From positions 310,001 through 374,000 of the forward strand of contig NZ_FOAP01000002.1 of the NCBI RefSeq assembly GCF_900109545.1: a stretch of 64,000 nt of DNA, written 5' to 3'. The notes under the pieces are model-generated. The model did no database searches. It was not told the DNA's origin and saw only the letters and a list, made by a program, of their open reading frames with translations. Positions within the stretch are counted from its first letter, which is position 1; every line of letters starts with the position of its first letter. A program made the translations under genes and the position numbers. This DNA comes from Stigmatella aurantiaca (GTDB lineage: Bacteria > Myxococcota > Myxococcia > Myxococcales > Myxococcaceae). Below, piece after piece: positions 1 to 6,774 of this stretch.

Positions 1-460
1 ATCCCTCCGTACGGCCACCGCACACCAAGCCAGGGGCGCAGGCGTTCGCTTTGTCCCGGGGGAGCGGAACACACCCCTCTCCCTCTTGGCGTGGGCCCAG
101 GGGGACACACACGCGCACCAAAGGCCCATCTCCCCAAGTAGCAACGCCCTGGCAACTCTGGCCTTCTGGACACTGGTCATCCCCCCAGCACTGGCTGTCT
201 GAGCAGGTTGATCGTGCGTACCGGACATCGAACAAGCAGCCCAGTGGCGGCTCACAGGCTTTGCCGGGCCCGCACGCGCGGCCGTATGTAACCAGGCGCA
301 GGCGCTGCTCGGCGGTGAGCATGGGACTGACTCGTTCCCCGGGGGGAGCACTCACCGGCACATCCAGCTTCAACAGCCCCCCGAGCAGCAGCACGAGCGG
401 GAGTGGTAACAGCACACCCGCGCAGGCAACCACGGCTTTGCGCCAGTTCAACCGCTGCAC
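1..460 (-). CDS. Exported cysteine-rich protein, 3' end beyond the window
   Basis: Reading the minus strand from a GTG at 460 gives 153 codons to the window edge with no stop, so the gene is truncated at its C-terminus. The GTG abuts the TGA of the upstream gene (461-463) and has a clear GGAGGT ribosome site 6 nt before it, inside that gene's end. Residues about 9-32 form a hydrophobic N-terminal signal or anchor (VLLPLPLVLLLGGLL). The rest is exported and rich in cysteine (13 Cys after residue 60), with motifs such as CWGDDQCPEGQSC that resemble the Dickkopf-like cysteine modules common in myxobacterial surface proteins. Codon use (TTA, AAA, ACA, TCA) is less GC-biased than the neighbours. 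Function unknown; I do not recognise a named family. Confidence 0.75.
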   Translation of the reverse strand, partial: MQRLNWRKAVVACAGVLLPLPLVLLLGGLLKLDVPVSAPPGERVSPMLTAEQRLRLVTYGRACGPGKACEPPLGCLFDVRYARSTCSDSQCWGDDQCPEGQSCQGVATWGDGPLVRVCVPLGPRQEGEGCVPLPRDKANACAPGLVCGGRTEG

Positions 461-676
461 TCACGGACCTCCGCACGCGCGGCACTCGTCCGAATGCTCC
501 TTGCCCGGCGAGCAAACTCTCCTGCGTTCCCAGTCCGCACAGCGCTTGAGGATGAGCTGTTCCTGCGTGTCTTTGCGAACCGCCTTGGAAACACGGCCCT
601 CCTTCCCGAATTCAGAGGGGCAGCCGGTCGTTGCTACGACTGAAAGGACTACCACCGTGGCGCGGACTCCTAGCAT
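461..676 (-). CDS. Small putative lipoprotein, 71 aa
   Basis: The ATG at 676 is preferred over an in-frame ATG at 712 because GGAGGGGG lies about 5 nt upstream of it. The product begins with a short signal-like segment (VVVLSVVATTGC) whose Cys19 could be lipidated, though the residue at -3 is Thr rather than the usual Leu/Val. The remaining 52 residues are charged and contain five cysteines, ending in CRACGGP. It sits 56 bp downstream of the histidine kinase and its stop touches the GTG of the next gene in the same reading frame, so the two small genes are probably co-translated. Third-position GC is lower than in the surrounding genes. Function unknown. Confidence 0.6.
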   Translation of the reverse strand: MLGVRATVVVLSVVATTGCPSEFGKEGRVSKAVRKDTQEQLILKRCADWERRRVCSPGKEHSDECRACGGP

Positions 677-732
677 CGGCCCCCTCCCATCAAGAGCGGT
701 GGATGCTATCAACGAAGCCCCTCCTGTTCACG

Positions 733-2046
733 CTATACCCTCGCCACGGGCGCCACGCGAGGCAGCGCCAGGGTGAAAACGGTTCCCTTGCCCAGTTCGC
801 TCTCCACGTCGATGTGGCCTCCATGGGCCCGGACAATTCCATACGCCACGGAGAGCCCCAGCCCCACGCCCTCCCCGGGGGGCTTGGTGGTGAAGAACGG
901 CTCGAACAGCCGCCGCTTCGTCTCCTCGGACATGCCCGCCCCGGTGTCCCGCACCGCCACGAGCACCTGCTCGCCCTCGCGGCGCGTGGTGATGCGCACC
1001 CGTCCGCCGGGGGCAGTGGCTTGCCCCGCGTTGACCATGAGGTTCACCAGCACCTGGACGATCTGCCGCGGATGGCCCACGACCCGGCCCACCTCGCCCA
1101 GCTCCTTCTCCACCTGGACATGGCCGAGCTGCACCTGCGCGAGGCGCAGTCCCATCTCCACCTCGGCGTTGAAGTCGTAGTCCATATTGCGGTCGACCCC
1201 TCCGCCCGAAAAGCGGCGCAGGTCCGCAACGATGGAATTCACCCGCCGGATGCCATCCAGCGTGGCCGGCAGCACATCGTCCACGTACTCGCGCATCACC
1301 TCCGGCAGCGCCTTCTCTTCCTTCAAGTCCCGGAGCAGCGAGCCGACATTGCTCGTCACGAAGCTCATCGGGTTGTTGATTTCATGCGCCACCCCCGCCG
1401 CGAGCAGCCCCAGGCTGGAGAGGTGCTCCTGCTTGAGCGCCCGTTCGTGCATCCGCCGCATTTCATGGTGGGCGTTCTCAAGCTGCACCATCGCCCCGCG
1501 CAACATCTCGACGCGGCGCTCGGACACCACGTAGCCGATGGCGCCAATCAGGGAGAAGGCCAGCGCTATGGAGAAGCTGGCCCCCGTGAGCAGTGCCACC
1601 GTGTTCACCACTCCCAGGTAGAGCACCATGCGCAACCGGATCCACCGGCCGACACCGAAGGACCAGAACATGTTGTAGGGAACGAAGACCCAGAGCAGGA
1701 CGTGCCACTGGGTGGCGATGCCCACGATGCACACTCCTATCGCGTTGGCCCCCATCCGCACCGCGTCCACCCCGAGAGACGAGAGCCTCCTGGACAGCCA
1801 ATCGACGGCAAGGGTGTTGAACAGGGTGAGCACCAGGCCGACCGACACGATGATGGGGACCACGCGCCACTGCCCCCAGAACGCGCAGGCCAAGGACACG
1901 TTGACGGCACACGCACCCATCCCCGCCACTCGCTGAACGGCGCGCCGGGCTTGCTCCGAATCCGCCAGCGCGGTGGCTCCGCCAGGAGCGAGCAGCTCAT
2001 GTTTCATGGGGGAACTAATGGATTTGCTCCTGTTTTCCCTATCCAT
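733..2046 (-). CDS. Membrane-bound sensor histidine kinase
   Basis: A 437-residue two-component sensor. The N-terminal half (about 45-195) holds several hydrophobic helices and acts as an integral-membrane sensor or anchor without a recognisable ligand domain. A coiled linker (about 195-225) leads to a HisKA-type H-box, GVAHEINNPMSFV, whose His is the phosphorylation site. The HATPase domain follows with the N-box (NLMVNAGQA), G1 (DTGAGM), F-box (FFTTKPPGEG) and G2 (VGLGLS) motifs, all intact. No receiver domain or response regulator is adjacent, so it is an orphan kinase. Start: the ATG at 2046 has only a weak AGG upstream; an ATG at 2007 is possible and the 13 extra codons are atypical in base use. 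Confidence 0.93.
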   Translation of the reverse strand: MDRENRSKSISSPMKHELLAPGGATALADSEQARRAVQRVAGMGACAVNVSLACAFWGQWRVVPIIVSVGLVLTLFNTLAVDWLSRRLSSLGVDAVRMGANAIGVCIVGIATQWHVLLWVFVPYNMFWSFGVGRWIRLRMVLYLGVVNTVALLTGASFSIALAFSLIGAIGYVVSERRVEMLRGAMVQLENAHHEMRRMHERALKQEHLSSLGLLAAGVAHEINNPMSFVTSNVGSLLRDLKEEKALPEVMREYVDDVLPATLDGIRRVNSIVADLRRFSGGGVDRNMDYDFNAEVEMGLRLAQVQLGHVQVEKELGEVGRVVGHPRQIVQVLVNLMVNAGQATAPGGRVRITTRREGEQVLVAVRDTGAGMSEETKRRLFEPFFTTKPPGEGVGLGLSVAYGIVRAHGGHIDVESELGKGTVFTLALPRVAPVARV

Positions 2047-2116
2047 TTGAACCTGATTTCAGATGGCAGCCCGCTGAGGCAGGCGCTGCTTACAACCCCT
2101 CGTTCGCCGGGGAACC

Positions 2117-2153
2117 ATAAAAAGAGGGGCGGCCCCTCGCCGGGCCGCCCCTC
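2117..2153 (-). terminator. Intrinsic terminator of the GH3 gene
   Basis: Perfect 12-bp inverted repeat (2124-2135 with 2142-2153) around a 6-nt loop, followed on the minus strand by TTTTTAT. It lies 33 bp after the stop of the GH3 gene and before the kinase gene start, so it ends the GH16-GH3 transcription unit. Confidence 0.88.
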
Positions 2154-2185
2154 CTCACTTCCGGAAACCGCTCCTTCGCCCGCGA

Positions 2186-5100
2186 CTACTTGGTGAAGGA
2201 GAGGGGCCCGTTGGACAGCGTGCTGTTGTTGGCGCCATCCACCGCGCGCACCCGCCAGGTGTGAGCCCCGGCGGCCAGACCGCTCACCGAGGTCTGCTCC
2301 GTGCCCACGCCATACACCTGGAACTCCCAGAACGAGTAGCCAAACGTGGTGAAGCGCTTCACGCCGCGCATCCGCACGTACCGGCCCACGCCGCTCAGGC
2401 CCGTCAGGTCATCGGTGCCACCGTTGCCGGCGCTCTCCGTGTAGAGCGCCTTCCAGCTGGTGCCATCCAGCGAGGCCTCGATGACGTACTGGGAGCCGTA
2501 CGCGGCCTCCCAGTGAATCACCACGCGCTTGAGGGAGTACACGCCGCCCAGATCCACCGTGTAGGTGGCCGCGTCCGGGTTGGTGCCCGTGTTCACGCTG
2601 GACCAGCGCGTGGCCATGTTGCCATCCACACCGTCGTTCGGGCTGCCGAACTCGGTGGAGGAGGCCACGGCGTTCTTGCCCAGCGCCAGGTTGGTGGTGA
2701 TGCCCGTGTAGGCCGTCCCCGTGATGGCGGGCGTGCGGTCCACGTTGTCCACGATGAGGACGTACTTGGACACGCCGGCCCCCACGTCCGAGGTCTGCTC
2801 CCAGATGAACTGCGTGGGATTGGCAGAGGCCGTGGAGCCCGCCGCAGGCACCAGCGCCGAGAAGGCCGCCGGGGGCGTGGTGTCGCTGAGCGTGAAGCTG
2901 AACGTGGCCGAGGTGGTGGAACCGTTGGCCCAGTTGTACGCCTTCACGTACCAGGTGTGCGCGCCATTGGAGAGCGCCAGGCCCGGCACTTCGGCCGTGG
3001 TGCCCTTGGTCGTCGCCGACGGGATGAGGATGCCGTCGATGAACAGCTCGTAGCGCTGGATGCCCGTCTGCGCGTCGCTGCTCGCCGTCCACGCGAACGG
3101 AGGCCGCGTGCCGGTGATAGTGGCGCCGTTGGCGGGCGTCTGGAGCGTGAACGCCGCGGGAGGGGTGGCGTCCGTCAGCCCGAAGCCCTGGATGCCCGCG
3201 CCATACTGGAAGAGCGGATCCCCGTAGACGGGCAGGATGCGCTCACCGGCGGCGATCTTCTGCCGGATGGTGGTGCGCTGGGCCTCGGTGGCGCCCAGGT
3301 CGAACGGCAGGTCCCACTTCTCCAACTGGTTGTTCGGCACGTCGGTGCCGATCTGCGCCATGGAGCGCGGCAGCTGCCAGGGCAGCTGGCCCCGGGGCAG
3401 CACATCGCCGAACAGCAGGTCGGCCACGGCGTAGCCGCCCATGTCGCCCGGCCGGTAGACCGCCAGCAGCGCGTTGGTCTGCGGCACCACGTTCGTCAGG
3501 ATGTAGGGGCGCGGCAGGATGAGCACCGTGGTGGTGGGGATGTTCTTCGACTTGAAGCTGGTGATGACGCCGTACTGGTCTCCCCACTTCGCGTCGTGCG
3601 CGGGACCGATCGGATCGCCCGGCAGGTAGGGCTTCTCCTTGTCCCACTCGGTGCCGTGGGTGAAGTAGCTCTCGCCCACCACCACGATGGCGGCGTTGGG
3701 GGTAACCCCGGCAGGGGCCGCGTCCTTGTACACGGTGATGCCCGCCGCCTCGGCGCGCGCCTTCAGGGCCTGGTAGATGGTGGGATCGCCGAACTCGGTA
3801 CCGTGGAAGTCCGAGCGCCAGGTGACCATGCCGGCCGGATCATCGGCGCGGGGGCCCGCGATGACGATCCGCGAGCCGGCCGCCAGCCGCAGCGGCAGGG
3901 CCCCGTCGTTCTTGAGCAGCGTCAGCGACTCCTGGGCGGCGCGGCGCGCCAGGAACTTGTTCTCCGCGGTGTGCCACGCGGAGGTGCCGGCGGCGCCCTC
4001 GCGGTACGGGTCCTCGAACACGCCCAGGCGGAACTTCAGGTCCAGCACGCGGCGGACGGCCTCATCAAGGCGGGCCAGCGGCACCGCCGTCTCGAAGTTG
4101 CCCATCTGGCCGGGGTTGGCGCCGCCCATCACGTCGGAGCCCGCCTTGGCGGCGTTGATCCACGCGCTGTCGGGCAGCCAGTCCGTGCAGATGATGCCGC
4201 TGTAGCCCATGTTCTGGCGCAGGTAGTTGAGGATGCCGACGTTGTCGCCGGCGCCGCCGCCCTCGGGCCCCAGCAGCGAGCTGCCGGCGTAGCCGGGCAT
4301 GATGCCGGAGGTGTTGGCCTCGATGGCCGCGTGCCACGGACGCATGTGGTAGTGGATGGAGGTGCCGTCGTAGACAATGCCGCCCTCGCCACCGGCGCCC
4401 TGGCCCGGCCAGTGCTTGGTGGTGACCCACACGGAGTGGGGGTTCACCTCGGGGCCGCCCTGGAGGCCGGCGATGAGCGCGCGCGTGAGGCCGGCGGCCA
4501 GATCCGCGTCCTCGCCGCTGCCCTCCTGGATGCGGGGGTAGAGCACCTTGGTGCCCACCTCGGCGAGCGGCGACAGGGTGCCGCGGCTGCCCACGGCGAT
4601 CTGCTCGCGCCGCTGCATGTCGCCCATCTCCCAGGCGTTCTGGATGTTGCGCGAGGCGGCCAGGCCCGGCTGCGTGGGCCAGCTCGTCTTGAAGCCGTGG
4701 ATGGAGTCACCCGCGTCGACAATGGGGACGCCCAGGCGCGTCCCGGCGGCCGTCACCTGGAAGTTGGTGATGTCCTCGGTGGACAGGGGGCCCATGGTGA
4801 AGCCCGCGCCCGGGAACTCCTTGGCGTTGAAGAACAGCTGCAGCGCCTTCTCGTGCAGCGTCAACCGGCCCATCAAGTCATTGACGCGCGTGGCGATGGG
4901 GTTGCGCCAATCCTCGTACGGCTCGATCGTGCCGTTCTTGTTCATGTCACGCGCGCCGTTGATGAGGTTCACGCCGTCGTTGGCGGTCTCGACCTTGGGC
5001 AGGTAGACGCTGAAGGTGCGCAGGTTGGAGCGGCTGGTGCTCCCGCCCGACAGCTGGGCCACGACGTACCACTTGTACGTCCACCGGTCGACGAGGTCCT

Positions 5101-6640
5101 GGTTGAGCGTGAAGGAGGTGCCCGTGACGTTGCCCACCTCGGTGAAGCGGTTGAGCAGGTTGCCCGGGGCCATCCAGTCATAGTCGTTGCGGGTGATGTT
5201 GACGTAGACCTTGTAGCTGGAGGCGCCGGTGACGGCGGCCCACGAGAGCGTGGGGCGGCGGGTGGTGGTGATCATCGCGCCCTCGGCGGGAGCGCTCAGC
5301 GCGAACGCGCCCGTGGTGGGCGGCGGGGCCGGCCGCACGTACGGATCCGGGATGATCGGGCCGCCGGGGGGAGGCGTCGTGGTGCCCGTGGAGAACACCT
5401 CCACCTGCCACAGCGCGTCCTGCACGGCGAGCGCCGTCACGCTCTGCGCGCGCTGGGTGCCCGAGGACGTGGTGACCACCAGGCGGATGTCGGTGTTGGG
5501 CACGGAGCCCGAGTACTGGTTCTTGGACATCGTCACCGTGGTGTTGGGCGGGAAGGTGAGCGTGTAGGTGAAGACGCCCTTGTTGACGACGGACGGGGTC
5601 GCCAGGCCCTCGGGGGGCGTGGGCGAGACGCTGAGGGGCGTGGGCGAGACGTTGATCTTCGCGTAGGCCACATCCGGGAACGTCAGCTGGATGGTCTGGT
5701 TGGTCGTCTGCGGCGGGGGCGTGGTGCCGCCACCGGACTTGTAGACCTCGAACGACCAGATCGAATAGCCATAGCCCGTGCCGCGCTCGCCACCGAGCAT
5801 GCGCACATAGCGCGCGGTGCCCGAGACGTTGATCTCCTCGCGGCCTGGCGCCCCGCTGGTGATGGAGGCCAGGGTGGTCCAGTTCACGTCATCCGTGGAG
5901 CCCTGGATGGTGTACGTCTTGGCGTAGGCACCCTCCCAGTCGAGCACCACTTGGCCGATCTGCTGGGCCGAGCCCAGGTCCACGCGGATCCACTGGGCAT
6001 CGAGCGAGGCCGAGGACCAGCGCGTGCCGGCGTTGCCGTCCACCGCGTAGGTGGCCGCGAGGTTGGGATCATTGTTCTCGGTGCTGGAGGCGGTGGCGGG
6101 CCGGCCCTTGGCCAGGTCCCCAGTGGGGGTGGTGCCGCCGCTGCCGTAGACTTCGAACTCCCACAGGGAGTAGCCGTAGCCGATGGCGCGCTGCACGCCG
6201 AGCATGCGCACGTAGCGGGCGGTGCCGGACACGGTCAAATCGTCGATGCCGCCGTCCCCGTTGGTGACGGTGGCCACATCCGTCCAGCTCGTCGCGTTGG
6301 CGGAGATCTGGATCTTGTAGCTCTTGCCGTAGGCGGTCTCCCAGTTGAGCGTCACCCGGCTGATGGCCGTGGACGCGCCCAGGTCCACGTAGATCCACTC
6401 GTTGTCGGTGAAGCCGCTGCTCCACCGCGTGCCCCCATCGCCGTCCACGGCGGAGGGACCTGTGAAGACACCGTCACTTGAGGACACGGTGACGGGCTTG
6501 CCCTTGGCAAGATTGACTTGGGCTTGCGCGGCCGCTGGCGAGAGCGCCATCAGGCCCACGAGCAACAGGCCCGTGGACGCGCACGCCCACCGGCTCCAGG
6601 CGCTGCGCGCGCCCTGGATGAGATGAGGGATTGGATTCAT
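2186..6640 (-). CDS. Secreted multidomain glycoside hydrolase family 3 enzyme
   Basis: A 1484-residue exported beta-glycosidase, probably acting on beta-glucan or other beta-glucosides. Order: signal peptide (1-40); two F5/8-type C (CBM32-like) domains (43-169, 175-305); Pro/Thr linkers with a beta-rich module; FnIII-like domain (about 445-560); GH3 catalytic region (about 565-1155); Ig-like domain (1159-1254); a second Ig-like domain (1255-1314 plus 1448-1484) split by a third CBM32-like domain (1315-1447). The GH3 part begins with an EF-hand-like loop (DMNKNGTIEPYE, Asp565) and contains KHWPGQGAGGEGG and CTDW, where Asp820 should be the nucleophile (Ser of the usual SDW is Thr). It follows the GH16 gene on the same strand. 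The start at 6640 has no Shine-Dalgarno: its leader is pyrimidine-rich. Substrate is inferred from family and neighbour. Confidence 0.92.
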   Translation of the reverse strand: MNPIPHLIQGARSAWSRWACASTGLLLVGLMALSPAAAQAQVNLAKGKPVTVSSSDGVFTGPSAVDGDGGTRWSSGFTDNEWIYVDLGASTAISRVTLNWETAYGKSYKIQISANATSWTDVATVTNGDGGIDDLTVSGTARYVRMLGVQRAIGYGYSLWEFEVYGSGGTTPTGDLAKGRPATASSTENNDPNLAATYAVDGNAGTRWSSASLDAQWIRVDLGSAQQIGQVVLDWEGAYAKTYTIQGSTDDVNWTTLASITSGAPGREEINVSGTARYVRMLGGERGTGYGYSIWSFEVYKSGGGTTPPPQTTNQTIQLTFPDVAYAKINVSPTPLSVSPTPPEGLATPSVVNKGVFTYTLTFPPNTTVTMSKNQYSGSVPNTDIRLVVTTSSGTQRAQSVTALAVQDALWQVEVFSTGTTTPPPGGPIIPDPYVRPAPPPTTGAFALSAPAEGAMITTTRRPTLSWAAVTGASSYKVYVNITRNDYDWMAPGNLLNRFTEVGNVTGTSFTLNQDLVDRWTYKWYVVAQLSGGSTSRSNLRTFSVYLPKVETANDGVNLINGARDMNKNGTIEPYEDWRNPIATRVNDLMGRLTLHEKALQLFFNAKEFPGAGFTMGPLSTEDITNFQVTAAGTRLGVPIVDAGDSIHGFKTSWPTQPGLAASRNIQNAWEMGDMQRREQIAVGSRGTLSPLAEVGTKVLYPRIQEGSGEDADLAAGLTRALIAGLQGGPEVNPHSVWVTTKHWPGQGAGGEGGIVYDGTSIHYHMRPWHAAIEANTSGIMPGYAGSSLLGPEGGGAGDNVGILNYLRQNMGYSGIICTDWLPDSAWINAAKAGSDVMGGANPGQMGNFETAVPLARLDEAVRRVLDLKFRLGVFEDPYREGAAGTSAWHTAENKFLARRAAQESLTLLKNDGALPLRLAAGSRIVIAGPRADDPAGMVTWRSDFHGTEFGDPTIYQALKARAEAAGITVYKDAAPAGVTPNAAIVVVGESYFTHGTEWDKEKPYLPGDPIGPAHDAKWGDQYGVITSFKSKNIPTTTVLILPRPYILTNVVPQTNALLAVYRPGDMGGYAVADLLFGDVLPRGQLPWQLPRSMAQIGTDVPNNQLEKWDLPFDLGATEAQRTTIRQKIAAGERILPVYGDPLFQYGAGIQGFGLTDATPPAAFTLQTPANGATITGTRPPFAWTASSDAQTGIQRYELFIDGILIPSATTKGTTAEVPGLALSNGAHTWYVKAYNWANGSTTSATFSFTLSDTTPPAAFSALVPAAGSTASANPTQFIWEQTSDVGAGVSKYVLIVDNVDRTPAITGTAYTGITTNLALGKNAVASSTEFGSPNDGVDGNMATRWSSVNTGTNPDAATYTVDLGGVYSLKRVVIHWEAAYGSQYVIEASLDGTSWKALYTESAGNGGTDDLTGLSGVGRYVRMRGVKRFTTFGYSFWEFQVYGVGTEQTSVSGLAAGAHTWRVRAVDGANNSTLSNGPLSFTK

Positions 6641-6774
6641 AAAGGGAGGGGAGGGCTACGAGGGGTGGAACAGCAACAACAGACACGGCTGCGGCACGGC
6701 CCATCCCCCTCCAGCAAACCACACCAGAGAGGGACGGGCCGCGGTGAAGCACGACAGACTGCGGACGGAAACGG

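Noticed and set aside
2261-6481. 1406-codon open frame on the plus strand across the GH3 gene
   Set aside because: It is the mirror of a high-GC3 gene: composition is Arg, Gly, Ala, Val and His-rich, with no domain, signal or ribosome site, while the minus strand has complete GH3 and CBM32 motifs.
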